The position numbers and the translations under genes are program-made. A stretch of 64,000 nucleotides of DNA from Anaeromyxobacter sp. (lineage in GTDB: Bacteria; Myxococcota; Myxococcia; Myxococcales; Anaeromyxobacteraceae), in contig JADKCZ010000003.1 in the NCBI GenBank assembly GCA_016718565.1, positions 248,001-312,000 on the forward strand, read 5' to 3'. The notes beneath the pieces are model-generated. The model saw only the letters and a list, made by a program, of their open reading frames with translations. It made no database searches and had not been told where the DNA came from. Shown here one piece after another: positions 18,668 to 26,822 of the stretch; within the stretch, counting starts at the first letter, position 1; each line of letters begins with the position of its first letter.

Positions 18668-20086
18668 ATGACCACCCCACCCCGCGTCCGCTTCGCCCCC
18701 TCCCCCACCGGCTACCTGCACATCGGGGGCGCCCGCACGGCGCTCTTCAACTGGCTCTGGGCGCGCAAGACCGGCGGCACCTTCCTCCTGCGCATCGAGG
18801 ACACCGACAAGGAGCGCTCCACCCAGCAGGCGGTGGAGGCCATCTTCGACGGGATGCGCTGGCTGGGGCTGGACTGGGACGAGGGGCCGGGCAGGCCGGG
18901 CCGGAGCGGCCCGTACTTCCAGACCGAGCGGCTCGAGCTCTACCGGGCCCACGCCGAGCGGCTCATCGGGGAGGGCAAGGCCTACGCCTGCACCTGCACC
19001 CGCGAGGAGCTGGACGCCGGGCGCGCCCGGGCCGAGGCCGCCAAGGTGCAGTACCGCTACCCCGGCACCTGCCGCGACAAGGCCTACGACCGCTCGCAGC
19101 GCCACGTCATCCGCTTCCGCATGCCCGACCACGGCGCCACCGGCTGGGACGACCTGGTGAAGGGGCCCATCTCCACGCCGCACGAGACGCTGCAGGACGA
19201 GGTCATCCTGCGCAGCGACGGCGTCCCCCTCTACAACTTCGGCGTGGTGGTGGATGACGTCACCATGGGCATCACCCTGGTGGCCCGCGGCGACGACCAC
19301 GTCAACAACACGGCCCGCCAGATCCTCATGTACCAGGGGCTGGGCGCCGGCCTGCCGGTCTTCGCCCACCTGCCCATGATCCTGGGGGCCGACGGCAAGC
19401 GGCTCTCCAAGCGCCACGGCGCCACCAGCGTCACCGACTACCGGGACATGGGCTACCTGCCCCAGGCGCTGGCCAACTACCTGGTGCGCCTGGGCTGGTC
19501 GCACGGGGACCAGGAGATCTTCACCATGGAGGAGCTGGTCCAGTACTTCGACTGGGCCCAGGTGGGCGCCACCGCCGGCGTGTTCAACCTGGACAAGATG
19601 CTCTGGGTGAACCACCAGTGGCTGCGGGCGCTCTCCGACGACGACCTGGCGCGCGGCGCCCTGCCCTTCTTCCGCACCGCCGGGCTGCCGGCCCAGGACG
19701 ACCAGAAGCTGCGCCTGGTGGTGCGCCAGCTGCGCGAGCGGGCCAAGAGCTTCGCCGAGATCGTGGCGCAGGCCCGCGCCTTCTACGCCCCCATCCAGCT
19801 CGACCCCAAGGCGGCGCTGAAGTTCCTCACCCCGGAGACCAGGCCGCTCCTCCAGGCCATCCGCGACGGCCTGGCCGGCCTGGAGGCCCCCGACGCCCCC
19901 CAGCTCGAGGCGCTCTTCGACCAGGTGGCCGCCGCGCGCGGCCTGGGCCTCGGCAAGGTGGCCCAGCCGGTGCGGGTGGCCCTCACCGGCGGCACCGCGT
20001 CGCCGGGGATCCACGACGTGGTGCTGATCCTGGGCCGGGCCGAGTCGCTGGCCCGCCTCGACGCGGCGCTGGCAGGCATCCCGTAG
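18668..20086 (+). CDS. gltX: Glutamyl-tRNA synthetase
   Basis: This 472-residue class I aminoacyl-tRNA synthetase charges tRNA-Glu. The HIGH-type motif is in FAPSPTGYLHIGGAR near residue 9, and the KMSKS-type motif is KRLSKRHG near residue 245. Length and order fit bacterial GluRS. In organisms without a separate GlnRS such an enzyme can also charge tRNA-Gln, but that cannot be decided here. The ATG at 18668 is 92 bases from the divergent response regulator start. Confidence 0.97.
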   Translation: MTTPPRVRFAPSPTGYLHIGGARTALFNWLWARKTGGTFLLRIEDTDKERSTQQAVEAIFDGMRWLGLDWDEGPGRPGRSGPYFQTERLELYRAHAERLIGEGKAYACTCTREELDAGRARAEAAKVQYRYPGTCRDKAYDRSQRHVIRFRMPDHGATGWDDLVKGPISTPHETLQDEVILRSDGVPLYNFGVVVDDVTMGITLVARGDDHVNNTARQILMYQGLGAGLPVFAHLPMILGADGKRLSKRHGATSVTDYRDMGYLPQALANYLVRLGWSHGDQEIFTMEELVQYFDWAQVGATAGVFNLDKMLWVNHQWLRALSDDDLARGALPFFRTAGLPAQDDQKLRLVVRQLRERAKSFAEIVAQARAFYAPIQLDPKAALKFLTPETRPLLQAIRDGLAGLEAPDAPQLEALFDQVAAARGLGLGKVAQPVRVALTGGTASPGIHDVVLILGRAESLARLDAALAGIP

Positions 20087-20093
20087 CCCGGGC

Positions 20094-20115
20094 GGCGCCA
20101 CCCCGGGTGGGCGCC
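20094..20115 (+). terminator. GC-rich hairpin after gltX
   Basis: The inverted repeat GGCGCCACCC/GGGTGGGCGCC lies 8 bases after the gltX stop and has one bulged base. There is no T-run, as is common in very GC-rich genomes, so intrinsic termination is only a possibility. Confidence 0.35.
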
Positions 20116-20193
20116 ACCCGCCGACCACCCGCCCGACCCGGCCGCCCCTCGTCGCCCGGGACGGCCCCTGCGGCACAATCTCCCCCCGGCGCG

Positions 20194-20220
20194 CCCCGGG
20201 ACGTGGCACCGTCCCCGGGG
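20194..20220 (+). other. Hairpin in the leader of the multiheme cytochrome gene
   Basis: CCCCGGGACG and CGTCCCCGGGG can pair around a TGGCAC loop with one bulge. The hairpin ends 31 bases before the cytochrome start codon and just upstream of its AGGGGGA ribosome site. It could be a second terminator for gltX or a leader structure. Confidence 0.3.
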
Positions 20221-20251
20221 TACCGGCCCGAAGGGCCAGCAGGGGGACCCC

Positions 20252-21652
20252 ATGAAGCGGCTGCTCAGCGACCTGACCCGCACCCGGCTCGGCCTGGCCG
20301 GCGCGTTCCTGGCCACCGTCACCGGCCTGCTGCTGGTGACCCTGCTGGTGCTGTCGCTGGCCGGCTTCGAGGGCGGGCCCTACTTCGGGCTGCTGGCCTT
20401 CATGCTCCTGCCCGCCCTCTTCGTGGCCGGCCTGCTGCTCATCCCGGCCGGCGCCTGGCTGGAGCGGCGCCGCATCGCCCACGGCGGCGCCCCGTCCCCG
20501 CCGCTGCCGGTGCTCGACCTGAACGACGTCTCCTCGCGCCGCAAGGTCCTCTGGATCGCCGGGCTCACGGTCATCAACGTCATCGTGGTGGCGGTGGCCA
20601 CCTACCGCGGCGTGCACGCCATGGAGTCGCCGGCCTTCTGCGGCTCCTGCCACACCGTGATGGACCCGGAGTTCTCCGCCTACTCCCGCTCGCCGCACCA
20701 GCGGGTGCGCTGCGTCGAGTGCCACATCGGGCCGGGCGCCTCCTGGTTCGTGAAGTCCAAGCTCTCCGGCTCCTGGCAGATGATCTCGGTCATGCTGCAC
20801 CTCTACCCCACGCCCATCCCCACCCCCGTGGAGAACCTCCGCCCGGCGCGCGACACCTGCGAGCAGTGCCACTGGCCCACCAAGTTCGTGGGCGACCGGC
20901 TCAAGGTGCTGACCCACCACGACGAGGACGAGGCCAGCACGCCCACGAAGACGGTGCTGGTGCTGCGGGTGGGCGGGCTAGGGGCCGGCGGCGGCCAGGG
21001 CATCCACCACCACGTCAGCCCGGGCGTGGTGGTCCGCTACCAGGCCGACGCCCGGCGCGAGGTCATGGGGGCCGTCGAGGTGACCCACGCCGACGGGACC
21101 CGCCTCACCTACCTGCCCAAGGCCGGGACCCCGCCGGCCAGCCCGGACGGCGAGTGGCGCACCATGGACTGCATCGACTGCCACAACCGGCCCACCCACC
21201 AGTTCCGGGGCGCCGAGTGGGAGCTCGACCAGGCGCTGGAGTCCGGCCGCGTCGACCGCACCCTCCCCTTCCTGCGGCGGGAGGGGCTGAAGGCCATGAC
21301 CGCGCCCTACGGATCGCCGGCCGAGGCGCGGCAGGGCATCGAGGCGGCCCTGGCCGCCTTCTACGCCCGGGAGCGGCCCGAGGTGCTGGCGCAGCGCGGG
21401 CCGGCCGTGACGGCCGCGGCCGCCGAGCTGGCCGAGGCCTGGGCCCGCAACGTCTGGCCGCAGATGAAGATCACCTGGGGCACCTACCCCTCGCAGCTCG
21501 GCCACGTCGCCACCCCCGGCTGCTTCCGCTGCCACGACGAGGAGCACGCCACCGCCGAGGGCAAGGTCCTCTCGCAGGACTGCGGCCTGTGCCACACCCT
21601 GCTGGCCGACGGCGAGCACGACCCGGCCATCCTGAAGCAGCTGTCGCCGTAG
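20252..21652 (+). CDS. NapC/NirT-type inner-membrane hexaheme cytochrome c (ImcH-like)
   Basis: The protein has 466 residues. Three membrane helices (about 13-37, 44-65 and 98-118) precede a periplasmic domain with six CXXCH heme sites: CGSCH, CVECH, CEQCH, CIDCH, CFRCH and CGLCH, which use all twelve cysteines. NapC/NrfH have one helix and four or five hemes. Three helices plus a longer heme domain instead recalls ImcH of Geobacter, an inner-membrane quinol oxidase needed for high-potential extracellular acceptors. A role in passing electrons from menaquinol to periplasmic carriers follows from this. It stands alone, with hairpins on both sides. Confidence 0.85.
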   Translation: MKRLLSDLTRTRLGLAGAFLATVTGLLLVTLLVLSLAGFEGGPYFGLLAFMLLPALFVAGLLLIPAGAWLERRRIAHGGAPSPPLPVLDLNDVSSRRKVLWIAGLTVINVIVVAVATYRGVHAMESPAFCGSCHTVMDPEFSAYSRSPHQRVRCVECHIGPGASWFVKSKLSGSWQMISVMLHLYPTPIPTPVENLRPARDTCEQCHWPTKFVGDRLKVLTHHDEDEASTPTKTVLVLRVGGLGAGGGQGIHHHVSPGVVVRYQADARREVMGAVEVTHADGTRLTYLPKAGTPPASPDGEWRTMDCIDCHNRPTHQFRGAEWELDQALESGRVDRTLPFLRREGLKAMTAPYGSPAEARQGIEAALAAFYARERPEVLAQRGPAVTAAAAELAEAWARNVWPQMKITWGTYPSQLGHVATPGCFRCHDEEHATAEGKVLSQDCGLCHTLLADGEHDPAILKQLSP

Positions 21653-21661
21653 CGTCGGGCC

Positions 21662-21685
21662 GGGGCCGCCCGGCGCCGCGGCCCC
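21662..21685 (+). terminator. Perfect 8-bp hairpin after the cytochrome gene
   Basis: GGGGCCGC and GCGGCCCC pair around an 8-base loop 10 bases past the stop codon of the hexaheme cytochrome. There is no T-tract. The position suits a GC-rich terminator. Confidence 0.4.
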
Positions 21686-21736
21686 TCGGGCGCGGGCTTT
21701 ACCCGGGCGGACCGGCGTGGCAAGAGAGCGGCCCCC

Positions 21737-22642
21737 ATGGCCACCTCCAGGACCCGCCCGCCGCCGAGCCCCACCCGCGCCCCCGCCCGGCGCGGCGCCG
21801 CCGCTGCCGCCGGTCCGGCGCGCCCGCGCCCGCGCCCGCCGCGGCCCGGCCGCGCCGCCGCGCCGGGGGTGGACCGCCACGTGCTCTACGCGCGCGCGGT
21901 GCAGCACGCCGACAGCGAGCTCGAGCTGCTGGAGTGGGTGGCGCGGCGGGCCGGGCGGCCGGCCCAGTCGCTGCGCGAGGACTTCTGCGGCACGGCGCTG
22001 CTGGCCTCCAGCTGGATCGGGCGCGGCCCGCGCCGCACCGCCACCGCGGTGGACCTCGACCCGGAGGTGCTGGCCTGGGCCAGGACCCACCGGCTGCCCG
22101 CCCTGGGGCCCAGGGCCGGACGCCTCCGCCTGGTCCAGGCCGACGTGCGCCGGGGGCCGCGCGGCCCGTTCGACGCCGTGCTGGCCCTCAACTTCAGCTA
22201 CCAGGTCTTCACCACCCGGGAGGCGCTGCGCGGCTACCTGGCCTCGGCGCGCCGCGCCCTGGCGCCCGGCGGGGTGATGGTGCTCGACGCCTTCGGCGGC
22301 TGGCTGGCCCAGAAGCCGCTCACCGAGCGGCGCCGCATCGCCGGCGGGGTCACCTACGTCTGGCAGCAGGAGGCCTTCGACCCCATCACCCACCGCCTCC
22401 GCTGCGCCATCCACTTCCAGCTGCCCGGCGGCCAGCGGCTGCGGCGCGCCTTCACCTACGACTGGCGGCTCTGGACGCTGCCCGAGCTGACCGAGCTCAT
22501 GGCGGAGGCCGGGTTCGAGGGGGTCGAGGTGCTCTGGGACCCCACGCCCCAGGAGTCGGACCCGGCCTGGGAGCCGCGCCGCGCCGCCGACAACCAGCCG
22601 GGCTTCCTGGCCTACGTCACCGGGCGGCGCCCGCGGCGCTGA
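21737..22642 (+). CDS. SAM-dependent methyltransferase (class I)
   Basis: The 301-residue protein starts with a ~45-residue low-complexity Ala/Pro/Arg leader, which may be partly non-coding if a later start is used. The Rossmann core shows REDFCGTALLASSWI (motif I variant), TAVDLDPEVLAWAR (motif II acidic end) and FDAVLALNFSYQVF, then LAPGGVMVLDAFGG. The C-terminal part, with TYDWRLWTLPELTELM, matches small-molecule methyltransferases of the type-11/25 class. The substrate is unknown. It is convergent with yebC. Confidence 0.82.
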   Translation: MATSRTRPPPSPTRAPARRGAAAAAGPARPRPRPPRPGRAAAPGVDRHVLYARAVQHADSELELLEWVARRAGRPAQSLREDFCGTALLASSWIGRGPRRTATAVDLDPEVLAWARTHRLPALGPRAGRLRLVQADVRRGPRGPFDAVLALNFSYQVFTTREALRGYLASARRALAPGGVMVLDAFGGWLAQKPLTERRRIAGGVTYVWQQEAFDPITHRLRCAIHFQLPGGQRLRRAFTYDWRLWTLPELTELMAEAGFEGVEVLWDPTPQESDPAWEPRRAADNQPGFLAYVTGRRPRR

Positions 22643-22711
22643 GCGCCGCCGCCGCGGCCCTGGCCCCCCACCGATCCGGGCCCAGGGGCGGAGGCCGGCC
22701 GGGCCGGCCGC

Positions 22712-23434
22712 TCAGGCCAGGTTGTGGAAGACCCGCTGGACGTCGTCGTCCTGCTCCAGCGCGTCCACCAGCTCCAGCACCTCCTTGGCCTGCTCCTCCG
22801 GGAGGGTCACCGGGTTCTGCGGCACGTACTCCAGCTCGGCGGAGATGACCGGCAGCTTGCGCTCCTCCAGCGCCGCCTGCATGGCCCCGAAGCTGGCGAA
22901 GGCGCAGCGGATGACCAGCTGCTTCTCGCCCTTCTCGCCGGTCCCCTCGCCCAGCTCCTCCAGCCCGTGGTCGATGAGGTCGAGCTCGAGGGCGTCTGGG
23001 TCGAGCCCCTCCGGCGCCAGCCGGAAGGCGCCCATCTTCTGGAACTGGAAGGCCACGCTGCCGGTGGTCCCCATGTTGCCGCCGTGGTTCTTGAACCCCA
23101 CCCGCACGTTGGCCACCGTGCGGACCACGTTGTCGGTGGCCGTCTCCACCACCACCGCCACGCCGTGGGGCGCGTAGCCCTCGTAGAGCACCACCTCGTA
23201 GGCCTGCTGGTCCTGGCCCGAGGCGCGCTTGATGGCGCCCTCCACCTTGTCCTTCGGCATGTTGGCGCCGCGGGCGTTCTGCAGGGCGCGGCGCAGGGCC
23301 GCGTTGGTGTCCGGGCTGGGGCCGCCGGCCTTCACCGCGATGACGATGTCCTTGCTGATGCGCGTGAAGACCTTCGCCATCTTGTTCCAGCGGGCGAACA
23401 TCGTGGCCTTGCGCGTCTCGAAGATGCGTCCCAT
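22712..23434 (-). CDS. YebC/PmpR-family protein
   Basis: The 240-residue protein is of normal length for the family. Typical stretches are FTRISKDIVIAVKAGGPSPD, LQNARGANMPKDKVEGAIKRA, YEGYAPHGVAVVVE and KNHGGNMGTTGSVAFQF. YebC proteins were long annotated as transcriptional regulators. More recent work implicates them in translation, helping ribosomes through difficult proline-rich motifs, which would suit this proline-rich proteome. The ATG at 23434 has a GAGAGGAG site; longer in-frame starts upstream lack one. Confidence 0.93.
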   Translation of the reverse strand: MGRIFETRKATMFARWNKMAKVFTRISKDIVIAVKAGGPSPDTNAALRRALQNARGANMPKDKVEGAIKRASGQDQQAYEVVLYEGYAPHGVAVVVETATDNVVRTVANVRVGFKNHGGNMGTTGSVAFQFQKMGAFRLAPEGLDPDALELDLIDHGLEELGEGTGEKGEKQLVIRCAFASFGAMQAALEERKLPVISAELEYVPQNPVTLPEEQAKEVLELVDALEQDDDVQRVFHNLA

Positions 23435-23631
23435 GGGCTCCTCTCGCCGGGGGGGCCCGGCGCCGCCGGCAGCTCCCCCCCGCATGGGCGGATAGCCCAC
23501 CCCCCGCTCTTCTGCAAGCGTCCGCTTCGACCGGCCGGACCGGGATTGGATCGACGCCGGCGCCCGGCGCTTGGTACCCTCCGTCCCCGTGCCTGCAGCG
23601 CCACCCCAAGGCGCCAGGCGCCAGGAGCGGC

Positions 23632-25251
23632 ATGCCGGAGCAGGAGTCCAGCGCGGGCCAGCCGGACGACAGCAGCTCGCGCCAGCTGGCCGAGGAGCGG
23701 CTGCGCCAGTCCGAGGAGAAGTTCTCCAAGGTCTTCCTGACCATCCCCGACACCCTGGTGGTGACCCGCGCCGGCGACGGCCTGCTGCTGGACGCCAACC
23801 CCGGCTTCGAGCTGGCCACCGGCTGGCCGCGCCAGGACGCGGTGGGCCGCTCCACCCTGGCCCTGGCCCTGTGGGCCGACCCGGCGGAGCGGACCCACAT
23901 GGTGGAGCGGCTGGCCGCCGGGGGCGAGGTGCTGTACCAGCCGTTCACCTTCCGCCGGCGCAGCGGCGCCCTGCGGGAGGGGGTCTACTCGGCCCGCGCC
24001 GTGACCCTGGGCGGCGAGGCCTGCGTCCTCTTCTGCATGCAGGACGTCACCGAGCGGCGCCGCCTGGAGGCGGCCCACGCCGACATGGAGGCGCAGCTCC
24101 GCCAGGCCCAGAAGCTGGAGGCCGTGGGCCAGGTGGCCGGGGGGGTGGCCCACGACTTCAACAACCTCCTCACCGTCCAGGTGGCCGGGCTGGCGACGCT
24201 GGAGGAGATGGCCGGCCTGCCCGAGGAGGCGCGCGAGGTGGTCGGCGAGATCCGCGAGGCGGCGCGCGCGGCCGCCGGGCTGACCCGCCAGCTGCTGGCC
24301 TTCAGCCGCCGCCAGGTGCTGCAGCCGCGGCGCGCCGACCTGGCCGAGGTGCTGCGCTCCTTCCTCAAGATGGTGCGCCGGGTGCTGCGCGAGGACGTGG
24401 TGCTCGAGCTGCGGCTGGGCGGCGAGCCGCTCTGGCTGGACGCCGACGTGGGCATGCTGGAGCAGGTGCTCATGAACCTGGCGGTCAACGCCCGCGACGC
24501 CATGCCGGACGGGGGTCGCCTGGTGGTGGCCGCCGACCTGGTGGCGCTCGGCGAGGCGGCCGCGGCCCTCCACCCCGAGGCCCGGGTCGGCCGCTTCGTG
24601 CAGCTGGCCGTCAGCGACTCCGGCCACGGCATGGACCAGGCCACCCAGCGCCGCATCTTCGAGCCCTTCTTCACCACCAAGCCGCACGGCCAGGGCAGCG
24701 GGCTCGGGCTGGCCACCGCCTACGGCATCGTCAAGCAGCACGGCGGCTGGATCGAGGTGGTGAGCCGGCCCGGGGCCGGCGCCACCTTCCTGGTCCACTA
24801 CCCGGCCGCCGAGGCCCCCCTGGTCCAGGCCATGACGCCGGTCCCCCAGGCGGCGGCGCTCCCCCGCGGCGCCGGGCAGCGGGTGCTGCTGGCCGAGGAC
24901 GAGCCCGCGGTGCGACGCTCGCTCTGCTCCTGGCTCGGCCGCCTCGGCTACCAGGTGACGGAGGCGGCCGACGGCGCCGCGGCGGAGCAGGCCTGGCGGG
25001 CCGAGCCGGGCGCCTTCCACCTGCTGCTCACCGACCTGGTCATGCCGGGCGGGACCAGCGGCCTGGAGCTGGTGCGCCGGCTGCGCGCCGAGGACCCGGG
25101 GCTGCCGGCGCTCGTCATGTCGGGCCACGGCCCCGACCTGGCGGCCGGCCTGCCCACCGGGGTCGGCTTCCTGCCGAAGCCCTGGGCGCCGGAGGAGCTG
25201 GCGCGCGCCATCCACCGCGAGCTGCGCCGCCGCCCAGGCGCAGGGGGCTAG
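23632..25251 (+). CDS. Hybrid sensor histidine kinase (PAS-HisKA-HATPase-REC)
   Basis: The 539-residue soluble protein has no membrane helix. A PAS domain spans about 30-140 and an HWE/HisKA-type dimerisation region carries His174 (VAHDFNNLL). The ATPase domain has an N-box NLAVNARDAMP, then DSGHGMD and GSGLGLATAYGIVKQHGG. A C-terminal receiver domain has Asp468 (LLTDLVMPGG). This architecture resembles many delta-proteobacterial/myxobacterial cytoplasmic hybrid kinases. The signal and downstream partner are unknown. It diverges from yebC and is convergent with a small ORF. Confidence 0.93.
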   Translation: MPEQESSAGQPDDSSSRQLAEERLRQSEEKFSKVFLTIPDTLVVTRAGDGLLLDANPGFELATGWPRQDAVGRSTLALALWADPAERTHMVERLAAGGEVLYQPFTFRRRSGALREGVYSARAVTLGGEACVLFCMQDVTERRRLEAAHADMEAQLRQAQKLEAVGQVAGGVAHDFNNLLTVQVAGLATLEEMAGLPEEAREVVGEIREAARAAAGLTRQLLAFSRRQVLQPRRADLAEVLRSFLKMVRRVLREDVVLELRLGGEPLWLDADVGMLEQVLMNLAVNARDAMPDGGRLVVAADLVALGEAAAALHPEARVGRFVQLAVSDSGHGMDQATQRRIFEPFFTTKPHGQGSGLGLATAYGIVKQHGGWIEVVSRPGAGATFLVHYPAAEAPLVQAMTPVPQAAALPRGAGQRVLLAEDEPAVRRSLCSWLGRLGYQVTEAADGAAAEQAWRAEPGAFHLLLTDLVMPGGTSGLELVRRLRAEDPGLPALVMSGHGPDLAAGLPTGVGFLPKPWAPEELARAIHRELRRRPGAGG

Positions 25252-25276
25252 CCCGGGGCGGGAGCCCCGCCCGGGC
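25251..25276. terminator. Hairpin between convergent genes
   Basis: GCCCGGGGCGGG and CCCCGCCCGGGC can form a strong stem with a small bulge, just at the end of the hybrid kinase gene and 18 bases before the end of the convergent small ORF. It may act in both directions. There is no T-run. Confidence 0.35.
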
Positions 25277-25294
25277 GCCGGGCCGACCGCCCGC

Positions 25295-25591
25295 TCAGGG
25301 CCGCGGCGGCGGCCAGACGGTGGCCTCGCCGTTGGCGTCCACCTTCACCTTGAGGTGCCCCGGCCCCCGCCAGACGCTGCCGGCGATGACGCGCGCCGGC
25401 ACCCACGGGTAGAGGGCGCGGGTGGCCTCGGTGGTGAAGACCGCGGGCGAGGCCACCGGCGCGTCGGGCACCGCCGCCGGGACGCCCGCCTCGGTGACGG
25501 GGATGGGCGCCGGCCGCTGCTGGGCCGCGCCCCGGGGTCCGCGCCGCTGGCGCCGGGCCCCGCGGGCCTGCCGCTTTCCACTGCGTTCCAT
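25295..25591 (-). CDS. Small basic hypothetical protein (98 aa)
   Basis: The N-terminal third is very basic (MERSGKRQARGARRQRRGPR), which hints at nucleic-acid binding or disorder. The C-terminal half is more ordered (YPWVPARVIAGSVWRGPGH, then KVKVDANGEATVW). No family was recognised. The ATG at 25591 is the only convincing start, though the frame stays open upstream. It is convergent with the hybrid kinase and divergent from the thioredoxin-like lipoprotein. Confidence 0.55.
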   Translation of the reverse strand: MERSGKRQARGARRQRRGPRGAAQQRPAPIPVTEAGVPAAVPDAPVASPAVFTTEATRALYPWVPARVIAGSVWRGPGHLKVKVDANGEATVWPPPRP

Positions 25592-25741
25592 GCCGTTCAA
25601 GATGAGGATGCTCCGTTTCGCCAGGAAGGCCTTCGGCGAGTCATTACCACGGTCTGGCCCGGTCCTGAACCCTCCACCCGCTCCCCGAACCCTCCGCGGC
25701 GCCCCAGGCTCCCACGGGTCGCCCCTCACCCCGGAGCCGCC

Positions 25742-26146
25742 ATGTCCGCCCCCGTGTCCGCCCTCGCCCTCCTCCTCGCCCTCTCGGGCGCCGCCTGCGC
25801 CCGCAGCGACGCCTCGGGCGCGGCGACCGCCCCGGCCCTGCCCGCCGCCGGCGCCAGCCACGCCGCCACCGGCCAGCTGCCGCGGCTGATCTTCTTCATG
25901 AACCCCAACGGCCCCCCCTGCCAGATGCAGGACCAGATCCTCCAGGGCATGGCCAGCTCGCTCCAGGGGCGCGCCGAGGTGGTCTACTACCGCACCACCG
26001 ACGGCAACGACCTGCAGCGCTTCCAGCAGTACGGCGTCCGGTCGCTGCCGCTGCTGGTGGTGACCGACGCCTCCGGTCGCGAGCTGCGCCGCGCCACGCC
26101 CGGCATCCAGTCGCCGCCGCAGGTCATGTCGCTCCTGGCCCCCTGA
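25742..26146 (+). CDS. Thioredoxin-like lipoprotein with a single active-site cysteine
   Basis: The 134-residue protein has a lipoprotein signal ending LSGAAC (Cys19), so it is likely anchored in the periplasm. The thioredoxin fold is visible as LPRLIFFMNPN, the active-site loop NGPPCQMQ, YYRTTDGNDLQRFQQYGVRSLPLLVV (with the cis-Pro) and the C-terminal helix. The first Cys of CXXC is replaced by Gly, leaving one Cys. It lies 6 bases upstream of a ccdA gene, its likely electron donor. The ATG at 25742 is chosen because the signal peptide starts there. Confidence 0.8.
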   Translation: MSAPVSALALLLALSGAACARSDASGAATAPALPAAGASHAATGQLPRLIFFMNPNGPPCQMQDQILQGMASSLQGRAEVVYYRTTDGNDLQRFQQYGVRSLPLLVVTDASGRELRRATPGIQSPPQVMSLLAP

Positions 26147-26152
26147 CCCGCC

Positions 26153-26800
26153 ATGGAGCTCGGCCTCTCGACCCTGGCGCTCACCTTCGGCGCCGGGCTG
26201 GCCAGCGTGGCCAGCCCGTGCGTGCTGCCGGTGGTGCCGCTCATCGTCACCGGCACCGCCGAGGAGCACCGCTCGCGGCCCGCCCTGGTGGTGGTGGGCA
26301 TCGCGCTGAGCTTCGTGGCCATGGGGGTCCTCACCAGCCTCTTCGGCGCCGTCATCGGCCCCGCCCTGCCGGCGCTCGAGAAGGTGGTGGGGGTGCTGGT
26401 GCTGGTCTTCGGGCTGCTCCTGCTGGCCGACGTCAACCTCTTCAAGCGGCTGGGCTGGCTGCAGCGCCTCCAGCCGTCGGTGGGGGGGCGCTGGTCCGGC
26501 CTGGTCATGGGGCTGAGCCTGGGGCTGGTCTGGATCCCCTGCGTCGGCCCCATGCTCTCGTCGGTGCTGGCCACGGTGGCCGCCGAGGGGACCCTCTCGG
26601 CCGGGGTGCTGCTGCTGCTGGTCTACTCGGCCGGCTTCGCGGTGCCCATGCTGCTGGTGGGCTACGGCTCGCAGGCGCTGCGCCGCCGCATCCGCGCCAT
26701 CTCCGGCCGGCCGCTGGTGGTGCGCTGGGCCTCCGGCCTGCTGCTGGTGGCCTTCGGCCTGGTGATCCTCGACAAGGGGATGCTCTTCGCCGGGATGTAG
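26153..26800 (+). CDS. CcdA-family thiol:disulfide electron transporter
   Basis: The 215-residue membrane protein has about six helices. The two conserved cysteine motifs are ASPCVLPVVPLI near residue 23 and IPCVGPMLSS near 127. CcdA/DsbD-beta proteins carry reducing equivalents from cytoplasmic thioredoxin to periplasmic thiol proteins, for example in cytochrome c maturation. The start is 6 bases after the thioredoxin-like lipoprotein stop, so the two form one unit. Confidence 0.92.
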   Translation: MELGLSTLALTFGAGLASVASPCVLPVVPLIVTGTAEEHRSRPALVVVGIALSFVAMGVLTSLFGAVIGPALPALEKVVGVLVLVFGLLLLADVNLFKRLGWLQRLQPSVGGRWSGLVMGLSLGLVWIPCVGPMLSSVLATVAAEGTLSAGVLLLLVYSAGFAVPMLLVGYGSQALRRRIRAISGRPLVVRWASGLLLVAFGLVILDKGMLFAGM

Positions 26801-26822
26801 GCCGGCCGGGAGGGCCCGCGGC

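Noticed and set aside
20204..20220. TGGCAC before the multiheme cytochrome as a sigma-54 -24 element
   Set aside because: No GC dinucleotide with TTGC-like context at the -12 position; the bases belong to a hairpin loop.
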